Shown: in pieces, positions 10,283 to 21,529 of the stretch | How positions within the stretch are numbered: the first letter of the stretch is position 1 | Layout: each line of letters begins with the position of its first letter | Source of the DNA: Atkinsonella hypoxylon | Taxonomy: Eukaryota; Ascomycota; Sordariomycetes; Hypocreales; Clavicipitaceae | Direction of reading: 5' to 3' | Length of the DNA: 64,000 nucleotides | NCBI GenBank assembly: GCA_000729835.1 | Contig: JFHB01000047.1 | Location: 62,001 to 126,000, forward strand | The notes under the pieces: model-generated | The model's input: only the letters and a program-made list of their open reading frames with translations | What the model was told of the DNA's origin: nothing | The model's database searches: none | Program-made: the position numbers and the translations under genes

Positions 10283-13228
10283 TCTTTGGGTCTGTCTCCG
10301 GTTCATCGGACCGCGATCTTTTTATTTAATTTTATTCTCCAAGTTACACGTCATGGCCTTGCTTTGCAGGACGAGCCGGGACTCTCGGCATCATCCGCAG
10401 CGCCTCTAGCTAACTAGGTCCAGGATGTCTCTGGCGAACAGGTAGGAACTGCGTAGCAGCCGAGCTTCCGAATAAGTGGGGCTCGCTATTTTAAACAAGT
10501 CAATCGACGATCTGCGGCTGTGGTTGTGGAGAGAAGACCCGTAGTTTAATTTAGCCTGATTTCCACTTGACTATAATACACGTCGCCTCGTATCCTTTGA
10601 GGCATACTCCGTAGGACGGAACACTGTAGTGTGGTATGTCTCTGAATACGAAGCAAGCGGTAGGATTCTGGTCTCGTATATCAAGAGCTCGGAATGCGGA
10701 GTACTTGTGGCATCTCCTTTCCTTGTCTTGGTTGTGTAGAGGGATGACGCTAGATGCATGCGGTGTTGTGGCCGCACAGAAGTGGGCGTTGGGTTACAAT
10801 ACGGAGTATAACCCCTGTATTATCTCAAAGGAGACATCATACGGAGTAGTAGTTGACGGATAGAATCCAATGCTTGATACGGAACGCGAAGTCACCGCAT
10901 GATAATGGCGGGCAACTGGGCCGTAAGAAATTAGTAATAGAGATGCGATTAACACATGGTAGAATTGAGTGATATATTTGCCTACTCCTTGTAAACATGG
11001 AAGGCCTCAGAGCATCAGACCATGGTCGAACCACGCTGCAAGTCGTATTCAGTCCGGATTGTATGTAACTCTAACGCAACCGATTCTTGGCCCAAGCGCT
11101 GGTTGATACTCGGATCTTCGAAATCCCCAAACTACGTGCTAGCTCCCTAGCCGCTCACCGGCTACCGCTCACCGATTTTGTCCAAGTTGGCCATATCAAG
11201 GTTCGTTTGCGTTGCAGGTAGCGAGGAATAAAGCAATCAGAAGTGCTGAACAATAAATTAAATGCAGCGGAGCGTAAAGAAAAAGCAATGTCAATAATGC
11301 AGCTCGGGAAGAAAAAGCAACAATTAATACCGTTGACAGCGAAATAAATAACGTTAAACTCCTTAACATATAAAAAGTGACACTACTAGTGGGGCCCATG
11401 TGTCGTCAAAAAATGCGACGTGGCCACGCCACGCTGTATGTTTGGTTGAACCCCCTTACGGAATCTACGGAATATACTCCGTATACTAACTAGTTAGTTA
11501 CTGTGCGACAGTGAGGCTTGGTCTCTGATGACGCACTAAGAGAGAGAAGCGATCAGTCCCAGCCGTTCAAGCAACGATTCCACTGCCTAGTAGCACAGTC
11601 GCTCAACATGACAGCAGTGCCATGGAATCTCATCAGGAACGCATCACTACTGTGTCATCGAGTCTGAAACGGAACATGCAAAAACCCAAATAAGCTTATA
11701 AACAACAGCGGCCCAACCTCATTCTGCCGGTTTTGCAGACTGATCGCTCAGAATCAGGAGGCTCGTATCGACCCACTAATTTGAACCAATTACAAGAGCT
11801 CCATAGAAGGATGCGTCTTATAGCTCTACCTTGCATCTAAGCTCTATGTTACGGTAACTATATTCGTACCGTAACTGGATAGATGCGTGCAGGGACTGTA
11901 CGTATCCGGAGTGCAAATCTAACTATTTATGCTCCTGTCTGGTCACGTGTGTCGTGTTCTGAGGGATTTGTCACTTATTCCGTAACACTCTATCTAGAAG
12001 TATTATTAGCTAGAAGCTATTTATTACCATGAAATTTATATTAAAGACCTCTATTAATTATGAGATGAGACCGCTACAGCTTTAAGCCTACTAGTTTGTC
12101 GATCCAAAACCAAACTCCAATGGACCATACAAGCCCAAACGCGGATGGAGTCGGTTGCACTAGGCAAGCGATGCGCGCGCCGCACGTCAGATAAAAAAGG
12201 ATTGGTAATAGGGCGAGATATTTGTCGGTGCGTGCTATCAACAGATAACAGGAAGAGAGATTAAATAGTTAAAGAGATGTTGGACTAGATAGAAAAGGCG
12301 GACCGTGTCAAAGATACCGAATGTGTTAAAGTGTTAAGTGCCAAATATCACAAGAGTCTAAGCGCGTAAACAATGCCGCAAAAACATATCAGTTGATCAA
12401 AAGCAAAAGAGGCCAAAAGAGACCAGCCGAAGCTGCTTCCATAGTACATGATCGGGCGATGCGCACTCTTATAGTATATCGGGTTGTGGCATCCCCTGTC
12501 AATCCCGATATAACATGGGGGCGAACCCGCCACAACACACTAGGTATAAAAAAGTCACTTGACATCGAGCAACCAAGTGGATTAGCACGTTGGGAGGGAC
12601 TAAAGCTAATATTTATAATCTCTTACCAGCAGGAAATTAGGAAACAGAGAGAAAAGCTATGATCAAAAGATAGGGGGATATAAAAGAGCAATACTTCTAA
12701 GAGCTCTTATAATTATCTAGAAGATAGAAAGGATAAATGTTGTACTGAAGAGAGATATTGTTATCTCCTTGTTCCTTTTATCCAAGAGAGTAAAGGTCTA
12801 TTTATCTTTCTAGATAGCTATACTAAAGAGTATAAGAACGGTAGCTGCCTAATTAGGCTAATAAAGAGGGAGATAATTAAGGTTCTAAGCTGCGACTTCG
12901 ATAGCTATTGCTGCATATAACCTTCTAATTAAGGTTCTAGCGGCATGACCTTGCTCATTCTTGCCTATTCGATGAATCCCACACCTTTTCTAGCTAATAC
13001 TGCGTTTGATAGCTATCTAAACAATAGAAGGAAAGCGTTTTTTGACGCGTGTCTTCTCCGTTGTTAAGCAATCTAGGAAGAAATAATAGATGTAATTTTA
13101 TATATAACTTGTAACTATGCTAGAAGGACTTGAAATTTCTGCGCTAGACCATGTAGGTAGCTTACCCCACTTCCTCTGCTGATGCAGGACTTTCGAAATG
13201 ACTCTCTGTATATAAGTCTGGGCCAGTC
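10283..13228. other. Gene-free, increasingly AT-rich region
   Basis: No supported gene. From about 11.0 kb the DNA becomes rich in TA, CTA and TAG steps and every frame is broken by stops. The look is that of repeat DNA decayed by C-to-T mutation, as left by repeat-induced point mutation in ascomycetes. Near 12.66-13.0 kb short runs hint at an old retroelement coding region but cannot be assigned. Five exact or near copies of TACTCCGTA lie between 10.6 and 11.5 kb, and 11484-11497 is a perfect 14-bp palindrome (ACTAACTAGTTAGT). Confidence 0.5.
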
Positions 13229-13433
13229 TCCTCAACTACATTTAACTATCTCAGCCTTTAGTTAACACCAGTACGCTCTATTTAGTGAACCACGCAGGCG
13301 GCTTATTATCGCGGCGATAACAGACTGCTAAAATTACGATCACCCCTTGGTACACTGTTGTAGCGTGTGTCAATACACACCATCTTGACGGCGTTATATT
13401 ATTATATATCGATGCGCAACCGATAGCTACGAT
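13229..13433 (+). pseudogene. Decayed tandem copy of the downstream small secreted gene (3' part)
   Basis: Read codon by codon, this stretch aligns with the last third of the ORF at 13479-14000. CCT CAA CTA CAT TTA ACT ATC corresponds to CCC CGA CTA GTC CTA ACT ATC; a LYLVNH segment corresponds to LYLVNY; an AAAATT.CGATC..CCT segment corresponds to the KILIMP codons; and TGTGTC...CTTGACGGC corresponds to CVYIDNLDG. Both copies end in GCGCAACCGATAGCTACGA. The upstream copy has in-frame stops and at least one indel, so it cannot encode the protein. It marks an old tandem duplication followed by decay of one copy. Confidence 0.75.
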
Positions 13434-13478
13434 ACAAGACCTGCTATCGCGTGCCGAGCTGGACCCCGGAGCTACAAG

Positions 13479-14000
13479 ATGCGTCTTATCAACTTTCTTT
13501 TCTTCGCTATTAAAGCGTTCTGCTCCCCGCTTTCAAACAAGGCTTGCAAAACTGAATTATCTACGGAATATAGCCCTCTATCTAAATTAGGCGTGCATAA
13601 AGACTACAATACAGATAATGAGGTCCTTACGCGTCAAATTGGCACTTGCCACGGTAACGGGCAAATTCTTGGATGGGAAGTCTCGCTGAATAAGCAGCGA
13701 AGGGTTTTAATTCAAGACGCTATCCATTGCATGACTATGCAGAGGTTCATGCTTCCTAACCACGAAGTATCTATTTCTGTCGACGCCAGGGACGTGGCTC
13801 ATGACGAGCCCCGACTAGTCCTAACTATCGCTGATGTCGCCGGCGTTGATAGGCTCTATCTGGTGAACTACCAACACCCTGGGTCGCGCAACCTACGACA
13901 GTTAACCAAAATCTTGATCATGCCTCATGGCACCACTCAAATTTGTGTCTATATAGACAATCTTGACGGCTACACATATATAGCGGAGCGCAACCGATAG
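13479..14000 (+). CDS. Small secreted protein of unknown function in AT-rich DNA
   Basis: A 173-codon frame from an ATG, with a plausible signal peptide (MRLINFLFFAIKAFCSPL) and no other membrane segment. The mature chain would have four or five cysteines, a repeated hydrophobic/charged rhythm in the middle, and ends in DNLDGYTYIAERNR. I do not recognise a family. The gene sits in an AT-rich island and is preceded by a broken tandem copy of itself, which shows that the sequence was once duplicated and that this copy has kept an open frame. That pattern, together with secretion, is common for fungal effector-like or lineage-specific genes, but this role is inference. No intron is needed. Confidence 0.6.
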   Translation: MRLINFLFFAIKAFCSPLSNKACKTELSTEYSPLSKLGVHKDYNTDNEVLTRQIGTCHGNGQILGWEVSLNKQRRVLIQDAIHCMTMQRFMLPNHEVSISVDARDVAHDEPRLVLTIADVAGVDRLYLVNYQHPGSRNLRQLTKILIMPHGTTQICVYIDNLDGYTYIAERNR

Positions 14001-14349
14001 CTACGACACCCAGCGCGCGCTAAGCCAGACCCTAAGACGCCTTTCAGTCCATCGATCACAAGACAGCCTAACTTTGTCACATTTTTCTTCACAATGTTCT
14101 GTAACTGCTTTTAGTCTGTCTTGTATTTAGACTTAGTGACAGATTTGCAATAAAGGGAGACTAGCAGATCGACAATCAGTGCAGAAGTGTGCACGCCGTC
14201 TAAGCAGGGTATTAAAAAAAGAGGCAATCCGACCCGACCTAGGAATAAAATCATCATCTCTAGATAAAGAGGACACCATAAAAACCATTTCTTCCAAAAT
14301 TCCCGACGCGCAATTCAAGCAACGCTTCGAAATATCATTCCCAAAACAT
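14001..14349. other. Convergent spacer
   Basis: It lies between the end of the secreted ORF (+) and the end of the 82-aa gene (-). No gene is seen. Its first bases (GCTACGACACCC) are still homologous to the sequence after the upstream pseudogene, so the old duplication unit extended past the stop codon. Confidence 0.4.
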
Positions 14350-14657
14350 CTAGTACTGGCGGTGAGAACCGCGACCATCAGTGCCATGCATGCGGCGAGT
14401 GCCAGCGGCCTTTGCAACATTGTCAGCTCGTGTCATGTCTATCCTCTCCCCATCATGTCGCAACATACCTTGAGGCCAGGTCGGCGCGTTAAGCTCCCCC
14501 GAAGCTTCATCAAAGCTCCGCTGACCTTATCGCCGAGGCTAGTCTTGCGCTTGTGGTGAACGGGCTGTCGACGACCGAAGACACCGCCACGACGGGGCGC
14601 AGAGGTGGTTGTAGTTGTGGTAGTGTGGGTATGACGGGTTCTGCGTCCGAATGGCAT
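14350..14657 (-). CDS. Conserved small basic fungal protein (82 aa)
   Basis: Exons 14657-14469 and 14409-14350, with a 59-nt intron at 14410-14468 (GTATGT...AAAG), give 82 aa. The N-terminus is MPFGRRTRHTHTTTTTTTSA, followed by an Arg-rich stretch, the core SLGDKVSGALMKLRGSLTRR and, after the intron, the tail KAAGTRRMHGTDGRGSHRQY. This layout (MPFG start, GDKVSGALMKL core, GTRRM.GTDGRGS tail) matches a small family of filamentous fungi whose function is unknown to me. The second exon recovers the conserved tail exactly, which confirms the splice. The protein is strongly basic with no signal peptide or membrane segment. A TATA-like box lies about 130 bp upstream, which suggests regulated expression. 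Confidence 0.8.
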
Positions 14658-14784
14658 GGTGAGGAATTCGTCTGGAATTTAGGGGATGAAGATTGCGAAA
14701 GAGTTTCTATTGTGGATGAGGTTCTGGATAAGGAGGTGTTCTTGATGTTGTCTGCTGAGCAATTTGACGCAAGAGCATCCACCC

Positions 14785-14797
14785 GCTTATATACACA
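14785..14797 (-). promoter_or_regulatory. TATA-like box of the 82-aa gene
   Basis: On the minus strand the sequence TGTATATAAGC lies about 130 bp upstream of the ATG at 14657. A poly-A tract (on the plus strand, about 14825-14842) follows further upstream. The spacing is right for a core promoter; there is no direct evidence of the start site. Confidence 0.4.
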
Positions 14798-16453
14798 ATC
14801 CTCCTACTTGCTTTGCTTATACGAAAAAAAAAAAAAAAAAACCTGAAACTCATCACTGCAAATGATGCCATGGTGTGCACGCCGTTTTAGTGCCGGTATG
14901 AAAAACAGGGTTCGAGCCAAATAAGGCAAGGTCAAAGTGCCGAAAATCAGTATTGACGCAAAATGACACTGTGGCTGTGGAAGTGACGTCAGTTGCGCAG
15001 ACGTGCAGCGCGGACGACGTCATGCAGCGATTTAGACCCTGCCGGGGGGGGGGGGGGAGTTGGATATCATGAATACGGCATGATGTTGATCCCTGGTTGT
15101 TGGGTTGGACGGAGAGGGGACCCGTTGCAGGCCCGTTGCAGGCTTGGAAATCGGGGAAGGCGATGCATGCTGGGAAATCGGTTGAGTGGTTCCCGGACGG
15201 TTTGTGTACGGAGTAGGGTGTAAGTTGGGTGCTCGTTATAACAACCGCGGATATGAAAGCTAATAGTTCGTGCTATTTGCTAAGCAAAATAAGAAGCTTT
15301 TACTAATAAACACTTTTACTTAGAGGGAAATTAGGTAGAAAAATAAGTCTCTATAGAGTAGTGCTTAATCCCTATATATCCTCTTGTATCTCTTTAATAG
15401 CAGGAGCCCACGCGGTCTCCCTACACCAATTACAGCTATTAGCGAATACCTAAAAGTGGGACTTATGGATTTGTGAAATCATACAGGGGTTGTATTGTAG
15501 CTAGATTGCTAGTACTTCTACGGAATATCCTACACTAGTTAGCATACAAAAATCGAGGGGATTAAAGTACCTTTAAACCCACTATTCCTGATTGGCCTAC
15601 ATCCGGCCAAAGGCGTATATATACTCCTTCTGCAAGGCCTCTCGTCTGCTGTCCTTGAGGCTTGTACTGGCAAAGGATCACCGACAGAGAAAACGCAGTC
15701 AAAGACGCTCCACACGTGGCTGGCTGAAGAAAACCATAGCGGTACTTAATAGCATGGCGTTTCTTATCAAGTTGCTGTCCAGCACAGCAACGAAATAGGC
15801 GGGTTAGTGAGGTGGCCGTGAGGGGACCGTGTGGGGATAAAGGGCGGCGGGCGTAGACGACAATCGGCGCCTAGTGGGTCCGGAATCCGGAATCCGGATG
15901 GTTTACGTAGGATAAATGACCTTTCTGTCGTATATAAGACGAATCTATCAGTTCTTTCTTAACCGCAATGACCGTGGTAGGGATGCGGATGGAAAGGGGG
16001 GAGGAGATGCCATGGGATATTGAAGCAGTGATACATGCATGCATAACGTTATGTAGCTGACCTGAATTATGAACGTGCATCCTAGGACTCAACTCAGCCA
16101 CAGCAATATTAGATTAGATGCCTGCTCAACGGCCTCGGTCTTCTTCCGAAGGCCTTGTTTGCCTGTTAGTTAGCATGCGTCCACACTGCGGAGTATACAG
16201 CGCTAGGCGCCCAACTCTTCCGCTATTTGCCTCGCTGGGATATTGACCTCATCGGGCCCGACGTATGGACCTCTAGGACCTCTATACAGGTAATATTGCA
16301 TAAAATCCAAGCACATAATTGCCAAGGCTTTCCCCCTGGCTTTTTCTCTATAGGACTGTTCTCGGCATTTCATTTCTTAACTATCGCTGCAAGGCTGTAG
16401 CAGGAATCCATAAAAAAAGAAAAAAAAAATAAAACACGGGCCTACACGAAATC
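14798..16453. other. Gene-free region with homopolymers and AT-rich relic sequence
   Basis: It contains an A18 tract near 14825, a G13 tract near 15044 and a TA-rich, stop-filled stretch from about 15.24 to 15.56 kb that looks like decayed repeat DNA. Another poly-A-rich segment near 16410-16435 lies just before the amidohydrolase start. No gene is supported. Confidence 0.45.
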
Positions 16454-18400
16454 ATGTTTTCCACGCCCCTCCTCCGCTGGGCATCGTTCCTCTCCGTCAT
16501 CCTGGGCGTGGCCATCGCCTTTGCCCTCTCAGCTTACACCGAGCCCCTGAGCTTCTTGACCTCGCCATCACTCCGCTCCGTCGCCAACGCATCAACCTTC
16601 TGCTACCGAGGGATTCGCACCCACGACCACGACAACCCGACAGCGCAGTGCTTCACCGTCATCAACGGCACCTTTGGCTGCGTGTGGAGCGACGCCAACA
16701 TCGAAGAGACGGCCAGGGCGTCGCGCGATGGAGGCAAGACCGGGCTCCGGGACGGCTACGTCATTCCCGGCTTGTGGGACGGCCACGGCCACCTCATGGC
16801 CTGGGGCGAGTTCCTCCACTCGGTAGACTTGTTCGAGGCGCAGACCATAGCCGAGGTGCGCCACCGGCTCAAGGCCTACCTCAAGACGAACCCCGACGCC
16901 GGTAAGAAGGACTTTTGGCTCCGCGGGACGGGATGGGACCAGGACCGCTACGGACGCATGCCCCAGGCGAGGGACATCGAGGAGGACCCGGGCCTCAAGG
17001 GCGTCTTCATGATGCTGGACCGCATCGACGGCCACTGCATCTGGGTCTCGCAGGCCGTCCTGGACTTGCTCCCCGCCAACATGACCGACACGCCGGGCGG
17101 CCAGATTGTGCGCGATCCCGGCCCGGGTGTCTTCTGCGACGACGCCATGGACCCCATCATGCAGCTTTGGCCCAAGACAAATGAGGAGACGCAGACGCGG
17201 CTCATCAAGGATGCGATGAAGGACCTGAACAGGGTCGGGCTGGTGGGCGTCCACGATGCGAGCACCCTGCCCCGCCAGGTCCAGCTGTACAACAAGCTTG
17301 CTGACACCGACGATTGGACTGTCCGTGTATACAGCATGCTTGAATGCGACCAGCAGAACAGCTACTGCCCCGAAAATGCCACAAAGATAGCGAGAAGCGA
17401 CTCCCGATTCTGGCTCCAGAGCGTGAAGCTATTCGCAGGTATAGACACTCCCTTCTGTCGCTAGCCCTTATCACCCTTTTAGCAAGGAGCGCGAGCAAAA
17501 AAAAAAAAAAAAAGAAAGAAGAAGAAGAAGAAGAAGAAGCAGAAGGAAAGAAAAAGAAAAAGAGTAAAAGCCCACCTATTAACCATACCGAAATACACAG
17601 ACGGCGCCCTCGGCAGCTGGGGCTCTGCAATGCTCGCCCCCTACGCCGACAAGACCAACTCCACCGGCACATTGCTCATCAACACAACCACCATGACCGA
17701 CCTGACCCGGTCCTGGGCCCAAGCAGGCTTCCAGGTCAACGTCCACGCCATAGGCGACCGCGCCAACCGCCAAGTCATCGACGCCTTCATCGCCGGCCTA
17801 ACCCAAGTCTGCCCCGAGGCCAAGCCGGACAACTACGAGGCCCTCCGCATCTGCCAGGTCAAGCACCGCTTCCGCATCGAGCACGCCCAGATCGTCCACC
17901 CAGACGACCAAGTCCGCATGCACAAGATCGGCCTCATCCCGTCCGTCCAGCCCACCCACCCGACCGACGACATGCGCTTCGCCCTCCAGAGACTCGGACC
18001 CAAGCGCACTGCCTCATCGGCCTATCGGATGCGCTCCTACATCAACATCGCCCCCCTGCTAGGAAGCGACTTCCCCGTCGAGCCGCCCAATCCCTTCCAG
18101 GGCATCTACGCCGCCGTGACGAGGAAGAACCCCGGCACGGGACACGGCGTCAACGGCTCGACCGAGGGCTGGCACAAGGAGGAGGCCCTGACTTTCGATG
18201 AGGCCATGTGGGGGTTCACCGGGGCGACGGCCTACGGCGCTTTCCTCGACGGCAGAGCAGGCGTGATCAGAGACGGTGCCTTTGCCGACTGGGTTGTGCT
18301 CGATAGGCCCGTTGAGGATATCCCTATCGAGGACTTCCGCACCCTCCAGGTCAAGGAGACGTGGGTTGCTGGCAGGAAGGTATACGAGAGGGGGGAGTAA
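16454..18400 (+). CDS. Membrane-anchored amidohydrolase (amidohydrolase 3, YtcJ-like)
   Basis: Two exons, 16454-17438 and 17601-18400, join at GCAG|ACGGC to give 594 aa. An N-terminal hydrophobic segment (about residues 8-30) is a signal anchor. The metal-binding HxH of the amidohydrolase superfamily lies in GLWDGHGHLMAW (about residue 108). Later landmarks are LKAYL...WLRGTGWDQDRYGR, DRIDGHCIWVSQ, ADGALGSWGSAM across the splice, HRFRIEHAQIV (about residue 420) and GSDFPVEPPNPFQGIYAAVT (about residue 480). This order is that of the amidohydrolase 3 group, TIM-barrel enzymes that hydrolyse C-N bonds; the true substrate is not predictable. The intron is rich in purines (an A tract, then GAA repeats). 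GC-rich, C-ending codons contrast with the flanking AT-rich DNA, so the gene itself is not decayed. Confidence 0.9.
17494..17565. repeat. Purine tract inside the amidohydrolase intron
   Basis: A run of about 17 A is followed by GAA repeats and further A/G-rich sequence, nearly all purine on the plus strand. It makes up about half of the 162-nt intron at 17439-17600. Confidence 0.85.
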
Positions 18401-19182
18401 TGTGCCTCGCTGGGAATGGGTTTTGCAATTTTTCTTTCCATGTATATTCTGGTGGCCGAGTGTGCGTGGAGTTGGCGATTTTACAGGCATCGATGAAATA
18501 GGGGTGATTCGGAAAGGGGGGGGAAACAAAAGGACTAGCGCCTGAATTCACGGGGTCAGACTAGATGGTGCGTACTTGAACTGTCTTTGATACCTAGGTA
18601 GCTAAGTGAAATTCAAACGGTGTGCGTGTCCTCAATTGGCCGTGTCCCGTTCTTGAGTAATCTAGCTTAACGTTAGTACTATTACATGCTTAGAAGAAGA
18701 ACGTGATTTACTCACCATGTACTTCTTGATAATACAAGTATTATATAGTATAATTCGCAACTTAGTTAGCAGCTATACCTCGCAATGAGCTATATCTAGC
18801 GATATACGCTTTGGTTAAAGCTACTTGGAGGTTTAACTAACACGTACTTTCGTGACAGTCTGCGCAGGTGGGTAACCTCACGTGATCAGTGGGGCCTCGG
18901 CCATGAATACCGCCGCACGCACTAATTATTGATTCTACCTAGCTAACTAACTACCGCGTGTGCGACATCTTACTAATGTAAAGAGATCCCCCTCTCCCAG
19001 TGCATCTTATCAATGGCGTCACAGGACTGGGTTTGTGCATACGGCGTTTTTGTTTTCTCCGTATCTCTGGACAGAGATATCGTAGCGTTTCAATTTCTAT
19101 TTGCTTTTTAGACAGACCGCTTAGTGTATGTTGCAGCGCCTATATGCTCGAGTTCATCATCTCTAGCATCACTGACGTCACG
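18401..19182. other. AT-rich spacer between amidohydrolase and gamma-glutamyltranspeptidase
   Basis: It should hold the terminator of the first gene and the promoter of the second. The middle (about 18.66-18.97 kb) is AT-rich and stop-filled, with TACCTAGGTAGCTAAG at about 18593. No gene is seen. Confidence 0.4.
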
Positions 19183-21529
19183 ATGGGTGAGTGCAAATCC
19201 AGGGGCAATGCTCGCCAAAAGACATCGCTGACACTTGATGCCAGTGTCAGTCGCACGTCTCGTAGTAGAGCTCCTACTGGCGGCGCTTCTCGACTCTGGT
19301 CTCTGCCAGGCGCGCACCGCGCTTGGAGTCAACTTGCGCCCAACGAGAGAGGGATATAGGGGAGCCATCGCCACGGAGAGCGCTGAGTGCAGTGCTATAG
19401 GCAGAGACCTGCTCGCTCGGGGGGTGCGTGAATCCCTCTGTTTTCAGCTCTGGTTGCGTGGTTCTTCACTTGGAATCAAGACTGGTTTCTCCTTTTTCTG
19501 ACCGTGATTATGCAGGGCAATGCTGCAGATGCCTTGGTCGGAGCTACGTTCTGCGTCGGCGCAATCAACATGTATCACTCTGGTATCGGAGGCGGCGGAT
19601 TTGCCATGGTCCGTGATGCGCAAGGTCATTACGACGCCGTAGACTTTCGGGAATTTGCCGGGGCGGCTGCATATCCGGATATGTTCCAGGGCAACGTGCC
19701 AGGCAGTCTGCTTGGCGGTCTGGCCGTCGCCGTGCCGAGTGAAGTCCTTGGCCTGGAGTATATCCATAAGAAATACGGGGTACGTCCAAAGGACAGTCGA
19801 ATCTTCGCGACGAGTTGATGTGACCATAACAGTCTAACTGGTCTGTCTTCGCTCTTAGGCTCTGCCCTGGAAGACTGTAATGCAAGGCGCCATCCTCGTC
19901 GCTAGGAATGGATTCAGAGGTTCGTTGCACCTACCAGCGGAATAGTTATGTATCACACCGGCTCTGGCACGGCTTTCTTTTCCCACGACTAACGCAGAAT
20001 AAAAATCCTAGTATCTGAGGATCTCGTCGGTAACATCAGAGCGGCGGTCGAGGGGTTACGTCACAATTTCCTTTTGGAGGATCCCAACTGGGCGCAGGAT
20101 TTCGCGCCGAATGGTAGGATGCTCATGGTCCAATCGCTGAAAATAATGCGAAATTAATCATACGGCAGGAAGGCTTCTACAAGTAGGTGAGACGATGACG
20201 CGCAAACGCTACGCCGAGTACGTAAAACACAATCAGCACAAGGCAGACCTGGCACAAGAAGCTGACTTGCCACCCTTTGCACGCAGCACTCTTGAAAAGA
20301 TTGCCAACCACGGCTCCGATGTCTTCTACAAAGGCGAACTAGGTAAAGGCGGCCTTTCTTCTGTTTAATACACCGACACACAATTCAGATATATTGACCC
20401 GAGTACTACCAAGCCGCCGCCATGGTCGAGCACATCCAGCAACACAACGGATCCCTCACCATGTCCGACTTTGCCTCGTACAAAGTCATCAGCCGGCCCG
20501 TCAAGAACACCACCTACCGCGGCGTCAACCTGTACACCGTTGGCGCCCCGGCCAGCGGCTGCATAACCCTCAGCATCCTCAAGACCCTGGAGCAATATGA
20601 GAGCTCGGCCAGGGACGCCGGCCTCACGGCCCACCGCTTCACAGAAGCCATGCGCTTCGGGTACGGCGCGCGCACAACCGTAGGCGACCCTGACTTTGTG
20701 CGCGGGGTCGACGGATTCGAGGCGCATCTCCTGGAGGCGGCGTACGCGAAGCAGACGAAGGAGCACATCTCGGACGACCACACACTGCCCGTAAAGGCGT
20801 ATGATCCAGAGGGCGTGGCCTTGCCGCAGAGCCATGGGACATCGCATCTCGTCACGGCCGATGCGTCCGGCATGGCTATTTCGCTGACTACAACGGTCAA
20901 TACGCTTTTCGGAGCGCGGATAATGGAGCCGTCGTCGGGCATCATACTGTACGTAGCCTTCCGCACCCTCGCCCCTACGGTACAAGCCTGTGATGATGAT
21001 GCCTTGCAAACGGCTACTCATACAACTCTGCTGACGCGACCCCCCTCCCCCCCCACACCCCAGCAACAACGAAATGAACGACTTCTCCATCCCCGGCGTT
21101 CCCAACAATTTCGGCTTCCAACCCTCCGAGGCAAACTTCATCCGCCCTCTGAAACGGCCCCTCTCATCCATCAGCCCCGTCATTGCCTCCCTTCCAGACG
21201 GCACTCTTCTCTCCGCAGTCGGCGCAGCAGGCGGCTCGCGCATCATCTCTTCCACCACCCTGGCTCTATGGCACACCATCGAGCACGGAATGACGATGAA
21301 GGAGGCGCTCATGGAGCCGCGGCTGCACGACCAGGTCATGCCCAACACGCTTCTCCTTGAAGAGAAGTTCGACAAGGACACGGCAGCGGGACTGGTGCAG
21401 CGGAGACACAATATAACGTGGGTGAAGCCGGGGTTGAGTGCCGTGCAAGGAATACTGAGGATGGCAGACGGGTCGTTTGAGGCAGCCAATGAGCCTCGGC
21501 AGAGGAACAGTGCGGGCTTGACGATATAA
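19183..21529 (+). CDS. Secreted gamma-glutamyltranspeptidase (apparent frame break)
   Basis: Exons 19238-19423, 19516-19779, 19859-19919, 20012-20113, 20169-20342, 20389-20948 and 21064-21529 carry the family signature: GNAADALVGATFCVG, GIGGGGFAMVRDAQG, FRVSEDLVGNIRAAVEG, PASGCITLSILKTLEQ, the processing site with catalytic Thr in HGTSHLVTAD (Thr codon about 20839) and SGIILNNEMNDFS. The enzyme cleaves gamma-glutamyl bonds of glutathione and self-cleaves into two subunits. A hydrophobic leader suggests secretion. The start is either ATG 19238 or a spliced one (ATGG at 19183-19186, intron 19187-19236), giving MVSVARLVVELLLAALLDSG. Exon 5 ends in phase 1 (CTA G), but the only good acceptor (CAG at 20386-20388) leaves the following sequence out of frame by one base. 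This may be a sequence error, unusual splicing or a real inactivating mutation. Confidence 0.8.

Noticed and set aside
16592..17337. Long minus-strand frames opposite the amidohydrolase
   Set aside because: Antisense shadows caused by the high GC content at third codon positions of the real gene.
16454..21529. Amidohydrolase plus gamma-glutamyltranspeptidase as a biosynthetic cluster
   Set aside because: Only two unrelated enzymes lie together, separated by AT-rich DNA; no synthase, transporter or regulator is nearby.
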